A stretch of DNA of 64,000 nucleotides. Source: PALSA-612 sp963846915. GTDB taxonomy: Bacteria > Actinomycetota > Thermoleophilia > Gaiellales > Gaiellaceae. The stretch lies in assembly GCA_963846915.1 (NCBI GenBank), contig CAWJXV010000004.1:434001-498000 (forward strand), given 5' to 3'. Under the pieces are notes generated by a model. That model was not told the origin of the DNA, did not search any database, and saw only the letters and a list, made by a program, of their open reading frames with translations. Positions 1 to 6,823 of this stretch are shown piece after piece. Both the position numbers and the translations under genes were made by a program. Within the stretch, counting starts at the first letter, position 1; the number at the start of each line of letters is the position of its first letter.

Positions 1-477
1 CGCGTAGCTCTGGCTGGCGAAGCTCGCCTCGACGCCGAGGACACGGATGACCGGGGCGGGGAGGTAGCGCCGGGTGTAGGCAGTCTGGGCGCCGTACGTG
101 CGCCTGTTCCCCGCCGCGTCGATCGCGGTCAGGAGCAGGAGGTAGGTGCGGGGCGGGGCGTCGGGCGGAGGCGTCCAGAAGAGCGCGCGCCGCCCGGCTG
201 GGAACGCGGCGACCTGCGTCGAGACGATGGTCCGGCGCCGCTGCGTCTGCTCGACGCGGAAGACGACGCGGGCCGCCTCCGTCAGCGTGAAGGCGATGCG
301 GGCGGTATCGCCGCGCTCCGGGCTGAGCGTCGTCAGCATCGGTCCGTCGCCCGCGAACGGGTGCCCGCCGTTCGACGCGCGGAAGTCGAGCAGCCTCGGC
401 GCGGCGGTGTCGCGGCCTGCAGGCGTCGAGTGATGCGCCGCGAGGAGGACGAGCAGCACGGCGGCCACGCGCAGCAC
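1..477 (-). CDS. Secreted N,N-dimethylformamidase-like protein, N-terminal part (runs off window)
   Basis: The frame opens at a GTG at 477 and stays open to the window edge, giving 159 residues of an incomplete protein. It begins with a short hydrophobic stretch (residues 3-14, VAAVLLVLLA) that looks like a signal peptide. It continues with a beta-rich FlgD/Ig-like segment (LTTLSPERGDTARIAFTLTE, then FWTPPPDAPPRTYLLLLTAIDAAGN). The last residues, ASFASQSYA, align by eye with AAFPQQSYA near the start of the dimethylformamidase-like protein at 5368-6672, so the missing part is probably the same kind of domain. It is divergent from pabB, with only 23 bp between the two starts and a leaderless-type TAACGT box 7 nt before the GTG. 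Function is inferred from the paralogue only. Confidence 0.6.
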   Translation of the reverse strand, partial: MLRVAAVLLVLLAAHHSTPAGRDTAAPRLLDFRASNGGHPFAGDGPMLTTLSPERGDTARIAFTLTEAARVVFRVEQTQRRRTIVSTQVAAFPAGRRALFWTPPPDAPPRTYLLLLTAIDAAGNRRTYGAQTAYTRRYLPAPVIRVLGVEASFASQSYA

Positions 478-500
478 CGGCCAGACGTTAGCGTAGGGTC
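478..500. promoter_or_regulatory. Back-to-back leaderless promoters, DMFase-like gene / pabB
   Basis: The 23-bp gap holds TAACGT on the minus strand (490-485, 7 nt before the GTG at 477) and TAGCGT on the plus strand (489-494, 6 nt before the GTG at 501). The two boxes overlap inside one near-palindrome. Both transcripts would start at or next to the start codon. This is read from sequence only; no transcript data. Confidence 0.5.
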
Positions 501-1556
501 GTGAAGGAGCTTCGCTCGCTCGCGGAGGTCGAGGGCACCTTGCGCGGCGAGGGGTTCTTCGAGGGCGGCGCCGACGGTCTCGTCGCCGACGTCTTCCTCG
601 GATACGCCCTCTCGGAGTCGATCCGCCGCGACCGCACACCCCCGCCGCCCGAGCCGTGCCCGCTCCCGCCGGCGGCGGTCCGAATCCGTCCCGCCGCGGA
701 TGAGCCAGGCCCGTCCTTGCAACACAGTGTTGCTTGGTCGGTCGGGCGCTGGGAGCGGAGCTGGTCGGACGCGGACTACGCGGCCGCCGTCGAGGCCGTT
801 CGCGACGCGATCGCGGCCGGAGACGTCTACCAGGTGAACCTCGTCCAGCACCTCTCGGCGCCGTTCCGCGGCGACCCGGCTGCGCTCGCGGGCGCACTCG
901 CGCCGCTGCGCCCGCTGGCGCCGCGGCCGCTCGTCGGGGACGACTGGGCGATCGTCTCGGCCTCGCCGGAGCTCTTCCTGCGTCGCCGCGGCCGACGGGT
1001 CTGGACGATGCCGATCAAGGGCACGCGTCCGCAGGGCGTGTCCGGACTGACCGAGTCCGAAAAGGATGCTGCGGAGCACGTGATGATCGTCGACCTCGAG
1101 CGCAACGACCTCGCGCGCGTCTGCGAGCCGGGGTCGGTGCGCTGGCCGGAGCTGATGGTGCCGCGCGGACTCGCGGGCGTCGAGCACCTCGTCTCGCGGG
1201 TCGAGGGCGTACTGCGCGAGGACGCCGGGCTGACCGACCTCCTGGAGGCGACCTTCCCCGGCGGCTCGATCACCGGCGCGCCGAAGATCGCCGCCGTCGA
1301 CCTGATCGCCGCGCTCGAGCCCGTCGGTCGCGGCGCCTCGATGGGCGCGTACGGCACGATCTGGCCGAACGGCGATCTCGAGCTCGCGCTGACGATCCGG
1401 ACCTTCGCGGTCGCCGAGGGTCGCATCCACCTCTGGGTCGGCGGGGGCGTCGTCTGGGACTCGGACCCGGCCGAGGAGATCGAGGAGTCGTGGACGAAGG
1501 CCGCGCCGCTCCTGGCTGCGATCGGCGCGCCGGTCGAGGAGCCCGCGCTCCGATGA
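501..1556 (+). CDS. pabB: Aminodeoxychorismate synthase component I (PabB)
   Basis: The 351-residue protein is a chorismate-binding enzyme that aminates chorismate to 4-amino-4-deoxychorismate for folate synthesis in the cytosol. The family core is complete: DVYQVNL, IVSASPELFL, TMPIKGTRPQG (the Lys of PIKGT marks PabB/TrpE-type enzymes), VDLERNDLARVCEPGSV, GSITGAPK and a C-terminal GGGVVWDSDP. The protein is shorter than E. coli PabB because the N-terminal subdomain is reduced. It overlaps pabC by ATGA at 1553-1556, so the two are translationally coupled. No glutaminase (pabA) is in the window. The GTG start fits a TAGCGT box 6 nt upstream. Confidence 0.93.
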   Translation: MKELRSLAEVEGTLRGEGFFEGGADGLVADVFLGYALSESIRRDRTPPPPEPCPLPPAAVRIRPAADEPGPSLQHSVAWSVGRWERSWSDADYAAAVEAVRDAIAAGDVYQVNLVQHLSAPFRGDPAALAGALAPLRPLAPRPLVGDDWAIVSASPELFLRRRGRRVWTMPIKGTRPQGVSGLTESEKDAAEHVMIVDLERNDLARVCEPGSVRWPELMVPRGLAGVEHLVSRVEGVLREDAGLTDLLEATFPGGSITGAPKIAAVDLIAALEPVGRGASMGAYGTIWPNGDLELALTIRTFAVAEGRIHLWVGGGVVWDSDPAEEIEESWTKAAPLLAAIGAPVEEPALR

Positions 1557-2390
1557 CGCTCCTCGCGCTCGCCGTCTCTGGCCGCGGCGTCGTCGATCCC
1601 GGTGAGCCCGCGGTCTTCGCCGACGACGAGGGCTTCCTCCGCGGGCGCGCCGCGTTCGAAACGACGCGCGTCTACGCCGGCGTGCCGTTCCGCCTCGACG
1701 AGCACCTCGAGCGCTTCGCCAACTCCGCCGCCCGGCTCAACCTGCCGCCGTTCGACCGCGGGCTCTTCCGCGAGCTGACGGCCGCCGCGCTCGAGGCCGC
1801 GGCCGAGCCCGAGTGCTTCGTGCGGCTCTACCTGACGCCGGGACGGGAGGAGCGCCCCGAGCCGGTCGCGCTCGTGCTCGTCCAGTCGCTGCCGCCCGAC
1901 CTCGACGCGATGCGGGCGCGGGGGATCCGCCTCGTCTCGCTGCCGCTGAGCCAGGAGCCGTCGCTCCTCGGCGGCGTCAAGTCGACGAGCTACGCGCTGA
2001 ACATGGTCGCCGTCGACGAAGCGAGGCGTCGCGGCGCGGACGACGCGCTCTTCCTCGGCCCGCAGGGTGTCGTCCTCGAAGGGCCGACGACGAACATCTG
2101 GTGGCGCCGCGGCAAGGTTCTCTACACGCCGGCGGTCGAACTCGGCATCCTCCAGGGCGTGACACGCGGAGTCCTGATCGAGCTGGCCGTCGACCGTGGT
2201 TACGAGGTCGAGGTCGGCGTCTATCCGCTCACTGCGGTGACGGAGGCGGAGGAAGCTTTCACGTCGTCGGCGGTGCGCGAGGTGATGCCCGTGATCGGAG
2301 TCGACGGGCAGCCGATCGGCGGCGGAGCTCCCGGACAGGCCGCAGCGGGAGCTTCAGGAAGAATTGCGGCGGTGCGCTTCGTCTTCCTGA
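1553..2390 (+). CDS. pabC: Aminodeoxychorismate lyase (PabC), apparent frameshift near its end
   Basis: This is a fold-type IV PLP enzyme that releases pyruvate from aminodeoxychorismate to give 4-aminobenzoate. Visible motifs include FLRGRAAFETTRVYAG, the PLP-lysine region GGVKSTSYALNMVA, GPTTNIWW and EAFTSSAVREVMPV. The frame as given runs on through the next gene without a stop. However, dropping one G from the GGG at about 2347-2349 gives the ending AAAELQEELRRCASSS and a TGA at 2388-2390, a normal PabC terminus. The span of 838 nt (one more than a multiple of three) fits one extra base. I therefore read it as pabC with a 1-nt insertion or assembly error. The alternative is a true PabC-nitroreductase fusion. 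Confidence 0.85.
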
Positions 2391-2788
2391 TCGCCAAGAC
2401 CGTGCACGGAGGGCTCTACCGGCTGTCCGGAGGACGCATCGGCGCCCATACCGCCGGGCTTCCGGTCCTGCTGCTGACGACGACCGGGCGCAAGAGCGGC
2501 AAGCAGCGCACCGTCCCGCTCAGCTTCTACGAGGACGGCGATGCGCTGGTCGTGGTCGGCTCGAAGGGCGGCTCGCCGAAGCATCCCGCCTGGTATCTGA
2601 ACCTCGAGGCCGACCCGGAGGTCGAGATCCAGGTCGGCCGCGAGCACCGGCCGATGCGCGCCCGCCGCGCGAACACGGACGAGGAAGCGCGCCTCTGGCC
2701 GCTGATCCTCGAGCGCGCGCCCGGCTACGGGAAGTACCGCGCGAAGACGAGCCGCGAGATCCCGCTCGTCTTCCTCGAGCGCCGCTAG
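2372..2788 (+). CDS. Deazaflavin (F420)-dependent nitroreductase family protein (DDN-like)
   Basis: The 138-residue protein resembles the actinobacterial DDN/nitroreductase family that binds F420 or related flavins in a split beta-barrel. It carries the family signature LPVLLLTTTGRKSGKQRTVPL, then SFYEDGDALVVVGSKGG and HPAWYLNLEADPEVEIQVG. I chose the GTG at 2372 because it follows the probable true end of pabC with a 19-nt overlap and gives a normal N-terminus (VRFVFLIAKTVHGGLYRLSGG). The existing frame is open into pabC because of the indel described there. The substrate is unknown. It is the last gene before a palindromic element. Confidence 0.82.
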   Translation: MRFVFLIAKTVHGGLYRLSGGRIGAHTAGLPVLLLTTTGRKSGKQRTVPLSFYEDGDALVVVGSKGGSPKHPAWYLNLEADPEVEIQVGREHRPMRARRANTDEEARLWPLILERAPGYGKYRAKTSREIPLVFLERR

Positions 2789-2793
2789 TGCGA

Positions 2794-2964
2794 CTAGAGG
2801 CTTGATGTGAAATTCCACCGGATCGGATGACGCCCCACGCACGGCGCCGGATCGGCGCGTCCGGTCGCGACCCGTAGCGCTGCTACGCGGCGCGGACCGG
2901 CCACACCGCCCGGCTTGGCCTGAAGCGCCCCCGACGTCGACGCAATTTCACATCAAGCCTCTAG
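2794..2964. repeat. 171-bp palindromic element with 21-bp perfect inverted ends
   Basis: The ends at 2794-2814 and 2944-2964 are exact reverse complements, beginning CTAGAGGCTTGATG. A central hairpin has arms CGTAGC and GCTACG around GCT (2874-2888). The element lies between convergent genes, and its right-hand CTAG supplies the TAG stop of the PQQ gene. CGA flanks both sides. Its ends resemble those of the element at 58480-58674. There is no T-tract, so it is not a typical terminator. It could be a MITE or REP-like element; no transposase is nearby. Confidence 0.7.
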
Positions 2965-4118
2965 CGAACCGGGGCGAGCGCATACAGCCGGCTGTAGCCG
3001 ACCAGGTACGCATACCTGCTGTCGCTGACGACCGGCGTGTATTCGCCGTCGGCGTTACGCCAGAGCACCCGCCCGCTCTCTGCGTCGAGCCCGAATGCCC
3101 CCCGCGGGTCGAGGTGCGTCTGGCCGGCGACGCAGGCGCTGCAGCGCGCGAAGTAGACGATCCCGTCGATCACCGTTGGAGTGCCGGAAATCGGGCTGCC
3201 GGCGTCGAACGACCAGCGGCGATGCCCGTCGGACACCCGGAGCGCATAGAGATGTCCGTCGTACGAGCCGACATAGACGCTGCCGCGCCAGACGGCGGCG
3301 GACGAGTAGATGTAGCCACCTGTCCGAGTCGACCAGAGGAGTCGTCCATCCTCGATGCCGAGTGCCGAGATCGTGCCGCCGAGGTCACCCACGACGAGGC
3401 GATTGCCGACGATCGCTGGATTCGCATAGATCGGACCGCCGAGCGCCCGTGACCAGAGTTGCCGGCCGGTCGCCGCGTCGATCGCGTACACACGGCCGTC
3501 ATACGAGCCGACGAACACCGTGTCGCCGTTCGACGCAGCAGCACCCTTGATCTTCGCGCCGGTCCCGACCGACCAGCGAATGCTGCCCGTGCGCAGGCCG
3601 AGTGCGTAAAGACGCGTGTCCCAGGAGCCGACGTAAAGCGTGCGTCCGACGACGAGGGGCGACGACTCGGTCACGCCCACTCGCGACCGCCATCGTTCCT
3701 TGCCCGTGGTCGAGTCGAGTGCCACGACGAACCCGTCAGCGGGGTCATGGTCGGCGGTGCAGGGGTATGGATCCATCACGGACACATAGACGGTCCGTCC
3801 GACCGCTGCCGGCGAGGCGGCGATGCAGCGGCCGAAGTCACGTGTCCAGAGCGTCCGGCCGCTGGTTCCGGAGACGGCGAAAACCCGGCCGTGGTTCGTC
3901 CCGAAGAAGAGCGCGCCGCCGGAGATCACCGGCGGAAACTCGATCAGACTCTTCGCATGCAACACCCATCGCACGGCATACGGCGGGTGCACATGCGTGA
4001 AGGCCGCCGAGGCGGTGCGCGTGTCGTTCCGGCCGTATGTCGGCCAGGGCGTCATGGACGCGGCCAGGAGCCGGTCGGGCGGGCGGCGGCTCAGGTGAGG
4101 CTCTGCCTGTCGTGACAT
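2961..4118 (-). CDS. PQQ-type beta-propeller protein, membrane-anchored (frameshifted from its N-terminus)
   Basis: The 385-residue frame is a repeated beta-propeller of the PQQ-binding-like type. Blades recur as FAVSGTSGRTLWTRDFG, VALDSTTGKERWRSRVG, YALGLRTGSIRWSVG, YAIDAATGRQLWSRALG and YALRVSDGHRRWSFDAG. The entry motif is PWPTYGRNDTRT. Such proteins are usually extracytoplasmic, but this frame has no signal. A membrane anchor lies just upstream in another frame (4119-4230), whose ATG overlaps the TGA of the M23 gene. Removing one base near 4045-4050 would join the two as VHDPWPTYG. The original gene is therefore probably 2961-4230 with a 1-nt insertion. Its ligand is unknown; many family members do not bind PQQ. 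Confidence 0.75.
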   Translation of the reverse strand: MSRQAEPHLSRRPPDRLLAASMTPWPTYGRNDTRTASAAFTHVHPPYAVRWVLHAKSLIEFPPVISGGALFFGTNHGRVFAVSGTSGRTLWTRDFGRCIAASPAAVGRTVYVSVMDPYPCTADHDPADGFVVALDSTTGKERWRSRVGVTESSPLVVGRTLYVGSWDTRLYALGLRTGSIRWSVGTGAKIKGAAASNGDTVFVGSYDGRVYAIDAATGRQLWSRALGGPIYANPAIVGNRLVVGDLGGTISALGIEDGRLLWSTRTGGYIYSSAAVWRGSVYVGSYDGHLYALRVSDGHRRWSFDAGSPISGTPTVIDGIVYFARCSACVAGQTHLDPRGAFGLDAESGRVLWRNADGEYTPVVSDSRYAYLVGYSRLYALAPVR

Positions 4119-4230
4119 GCGTGGTGACGGGCTGGGACTGCCGCCGCTGTTCGTGTCCTCTCGATACGAGCAGGAGCACGATCCCTCCGACGAGCGCGGC
4201 GGCTGCGGCAGCGAGCGCGGCGAGCTTCAT
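4119..4230 (-). pseudogene. 5' fragment of the PQQ-propeller gene (membrane anchor) in a shifted frame
   Basis: The ATG at 4230 overlaps the stop of the M23 peptidase gene as ATGA, a strong sign of a real coupled start. It encodes KLAALAAAAAALVGGIVLLLV, a single membrane segment, followed by a polar linker rich in Pro. In its own frame the fragment drifts into nonsense after about residue 60. The propeller starts in the +1 frame. It is best read as the N-terminus of the neighbouring gene, displaced by an indel. Confidence 0.6.
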
Positions 4231-5220
4231 CGTGCCGTCGCGAGCGTCAGGGGGAACTCGACCGCGTCGGTGTTGCCTCGCGAATCACAGGCGGAGACCT
4301 CGATCCGGTAATTGCCGGCAGGGAGTTGCGCGCTGTTCCAGGCGTGTGCCAGATAGATTCGGTAGCGCCCCGGACGGTTCGGGTGATTCTGCCTTGTCCA
4401 CCTGGCGAAGACGCTCCCGAAGGCGGACGCGGCCGGAATGGTCTCGCGGAAGTCGACGGCGGTCTGCCAGCTCGTGGCGACGCCCTTCGAGCCGACCACC
4501 CGCCAGCGAACGAGCGCAGGCATGACCGGCATGTTCCGCCACGGCGCCGCGACCGGCAGCGGCGTCTCGTCGGACACCTCGGCGATGATGTCGAACGTGC
4601 CGGCGGCCGCGTCCGGCGCGACGTGTGCGGCATCGCCGGTGCGCTCGAGCTCGACTGCGGCGACGGCGGGACGGGTCGGATCCGCGTACGGGCCCATCGC
4701 CCCGGGCCGGAGTGGGTTGAGGTAGCGGCCGTCGCGCATCTCCGAGAAGTGGACGTGCGCCCACGGGGACTCGACGCGGCCGATCACCGTCTTGTAGGCA
4801 ACAGCGGTCTCGCCGGAGTGGACGCCCGGAATGACGTGCCAGTAGCTGAACTCGACGCCGGTCGAGCCGTCGATGAACACGACGTCGTCGTGCTCCGGAT
4901 GGATCGACACGCGGCCGCTCAATGTTGCGTAGACGGGCGTGCCGTTGGGCGCCGATACGTCGACGCCGAAGTGGAACTGCCGGCTGGTGGCTGCCGTCCG
5001 GGTTGAGCCCGATCCGGGGATCACCGAAGAAGCCGCGTACCGGGTGCTGGCGGTCGAACGGCTTGACCGGCCAGCCGTACGCGGAAGTCGCAGCGCCGCG
5101 TGCGCGGGCCGCAACAGAGTCGGGGAGGGAAAGCGAGGTCGCGACCACGCAGGTCGCGAGGGCGGTGCCGACGAGCAGGCGTGTGGCGCCGCGGCTGAGG
5201 TGTGCTGTGAGAGTGGACAT
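4227..5220 (-). CDS. M23-family (LytM-like) metallopeptidase, secreted, frameshifted
   Basis: The start ATG at 5220 encodes MSTLTAHLSRGATRLLVG and a signal-like hydrophobic stretch, then YGWPVKPFDRQHPVRGFFGD, typical for the entry to an M23 domain. The frame then changes near 4988-5003, where the catalytic domain resumes as QFHFGVDVSAPNGTPVYATL. The zinc ligand H and D of HFGVD and the later HVHF (SPWAHVHFSE) are both visible. Joining DGSHQ to FHFGVD needs loss of 1 or 7 nt; the span is one base over a multiple of three. The C-terminal 150 residues form an Ig-like domain. Its predicted role is hydrolysis of peptidoglycan cross-bridges, or a non-catalytic cell-wall function. The PQQ gene follows with an ATGA overlap. 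Confidence 0.78.
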
Positions 5221-5270
5221 GGGCCCACCCTCGGAGGCAGCGCTAATCGCACCCTCATCGCGGGCTAACG
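5221..5270 (-). promoter_or_regulatory. Conserved leader upstream of the M23 gene
   Basis: Read on the minus strand, the 50 bases before the ATG contain CGTTAGC, GCGATTAG and CCGAGGGTGGGCCC, in that order. The leader of the dimethylformamidase-like gene at 6673-6733 has matching blocks (CGTTAGC, GCGATTTG, CCGACGGTGGGCGC). The likeness extends into the first codons of both genes. It may carry a shared promoter or translation signal; the role is not known. Confidence 0.4.
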
Positions 5271-5283
5271 AGCGCCGACGGAA

Positions 5284-5345
5284 GCCGGCGGGCCTGGTCG
5301 AGGCGGTTGAGCGCATGCCTGCACCGCCCCGAGCGTCCCGCCGGC
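5284..5345. other. Nested stem-loop between the dimethylformamidase-like and M23 genes
   Basis: Outer arms GCCGGCGGG (5284-5292) and CCCGCCGGC (5337-5345) are perfect. Inner arms TCGAGGCGGT (5298-5307) and ACCGCCCCGA (5323-5332) pair with one mismatch. There is no U-tract. It could be a terminator for the upstream gene or a leader structure for the M23 gene. Confidence 0.4.
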
Positions 5346-5367
5346 CGCTAACACGCCGGTCATACGG

Positions 5368-6672
5368 CTAGCCCAGGTGCTGCCAGAGGTTCTCGAGCAG
5401 CCGGCCGACGTTGCTCTGGAGCGCGGAGCCGGCGAGCGTGAATGCCCCGGCGGCGAACACCCGGGCTCCGCGCGCCGTCTGGTAGTAGGTCATCTGTGCG
5501 GTCAGGCCCGGGCCGAGCAGGTTCGGGATCTCTGCCAGTACCTCGACGCCCCTGGGCGAGTCGGGACAGGTCTTGTCGATTTCGATCCCCGCGTTCCCGA
5601 GGGGCATGCCGTCGCGGAGGCCGCTGCCGGCGAACAGCCACGGCTCCGACTCGGCATGTCGGACGATCCAGGCGCCACGGTGCTCTCCGTCGTCGTTTGC
5701 GCGGTACTCGACGCCGATCAGCGCCGCTTCGGGTCGGCCCTGATCGCGCCAAAGGCCGACCAGGTGCATGACGCTGCCGTGGACGTCGACCCGACGGAAG
5801 AAGTCGTTCGCCGACAGGAACGCCAGATGTCCCCCGAGATCGCGGTAGCGCTGGACGACGTCGTACTCGTGTGTCGTGACGTATTCGTGGTGGCCGGGGA
5901 AGACGACGAGGCGGTAGGCGCGGCGGAGTGCATCACCGCTCGCGGCGTGCTCGAGGTCGGCGTCCGAGAGAACGTCGACGTCGTGGTGGTTCCAGGCGAG
6001 CCAGTGCAGGAACGGCAGGTCGTAGACGTGGAAGTTGTAGGGGACTCCGCGGCTCAGGAACGGCCGACCGAGGCGAGCGGTCTTGTGGGACCAGTCCGCG
6101 TACCAGGAGTCGCCCTCGCCGTCGCCGTTGTCGTCGCGGAGGTTGTAGGCCTGCCAGGTAAGCGTCGGCATGACGACGGCGATGCGGTGCTCGCCGAGCC
6201 GGCGCGGGCGGAGCACGAACGGCGCGAAGCCGATCAGTCCGTTTGATCCCTCGAGACGCGCGAAGTAGACGCCGCTGGGCCAGTTTCCGACACGAAGGCC
6301 GAAGCGGCGGCCGGCGCGGACGCTGCCGACCCAGACGCGCCTGGTCACGGCCAGGCCGTGCGCGACGTCGTACGTCCTGGTCGGCTGGCCTTCCGGGCCG
6401 GAGCGCAGGATCTGCAGCGTGACGCCGCTCGCCGGGTTGAAGAAGACGAGCGAGGCCGTGTCTCCGGCGGCGTAGCTCTGCTGCGGAAAGGCGGCCTGGA
6501 CGGCCGGCTCGAGCTCCTGCGCGGTCGGGGCACGGCCTTCGAGCTGTTCGGGGTCGAAGGTCTGGCCGGGGGTGACGAACGAGAGCTGAAGCGCTGCGAT
6601 CGAAAGCGCGATGACCGCGAGCACGGTGCGGCGCGAGGCGCCGCGACTGGTATGAGCGCTGAAGGTGGACAT
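5368..6672 (-). CDS. Secreted N,N-dimethylformamidase-like protein
   Basis: The 434-residue protein opens with MSTFSAHTSRGASRR and a hydrophobic segment (residues 16-35), consistent with export. The body matches the large-subunit-like dimethylformamidase family: GLRVGNWPSGVYFARLEG, IAVVMPTLTWQAYNLRDDNGDGEGDSWY, YNFHVYDLPFLHWLAW, VVFPGHHEYVTTHEYDVVQRYRDLGG and LSANDFFRRV. In actinobacteria such proteins are common and mostly uncharacterised, so amidase activity on formamides is not assured. The N-terminal signal and 5' leader resemble those of the M23 gene downstream. The stop lies 147 nt before the M23 start. A partial relative lies at 1-477. Confidence 0.75.
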   Translation of the reverse strand: MSTFSAHTSRGASRRTVLAVIALSIAALQLSFVTPGQTFDPEQLEGRAPTAQELEPAVQAAFPQQSYAAGDTASLVFFNPASGVTLQILRSGPEGQPTRTYDVAHGLAVTRRVWVGSVRAGRRFGLRVGNWPSGVYFARLEGSNGLIGFAPFVLRPRRLGEHRIAVVMPTLTWQAYNLRDDNGDGEGDSWYADWSHKTARLGRPFLSRGVPYNFHVYDLPFLHWLAWNHHDVDVLSDADLEHAASGDALRRAYRLVVFPGHHEYVTTHEYDVVQRYRDLGGHLAFLSANDFFRRVDVHGSVMHLVGLWRDQGRPEAALIGVEYRANDDGEHRGAWIVRHAESEPWLFAGSGLRDGMPLGNAGIEIDKTCPDSPRGVEVLAEIPNLLGPGLTAQMTYYQTARGARVFAAGAFTLAGSALQSNVGRLLENLWQHLG

Positions 6673-6733
6673 GCGCCCACCGTCGGGCGCGGTCCAAATC
6701 GCTCGGTCATGGCGATCTCACGGGTCGCTAACG
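6673..6733 (-). promoter_or_regulatory. Conserved leader upstream of the dimethylformamidase-like gene
   Basis: This leader shares CGTTAGC, a GCGATT block and CCGACGGTGGGC directly before the ATG with the leader of the M23 gene at 5221-5270, although the spacing between blocks differs. It may be a common regulatory region or a trace of segmental duplication. Confidence 0.4.
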
Positions 6734-6754
6734 GCCCGATTCGCCGCGTTAGCG
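6726..6754. promoter_or_regulatory. Inverted repeat CGCTAACG / CGTTAGCG in a divergent intergenic region
   Basis: Eight-base arms at 6726-6733 and 6747-6754 are exact reverse complements with a 13-nt spacer. They lie between the divergent dimethylformamidase-like and SARP-SIR2 genes. A protein dimer site is possible, for example for the SARP itself. SARPs more often bind direct repeats, so this is tentative. Confidence 0.35.
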
Positions 6755-6823
6755 GCGTATTAGTGCGCGCGTCGATCGTCCGGAGGCCCTGGTCAACTCG
6801 CGTGACAGGTGCTACAAGAAGCC

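Noticed and set aside
487..6754. CGTTAGCG as a regulon motif shared by the secreted genes
   Set aside because: At 487-494 it is explained by two overlapping -10 boxes, and the other occurrences differ in place and spacing. Kept only as parts of the leaders and the inverted repeat.
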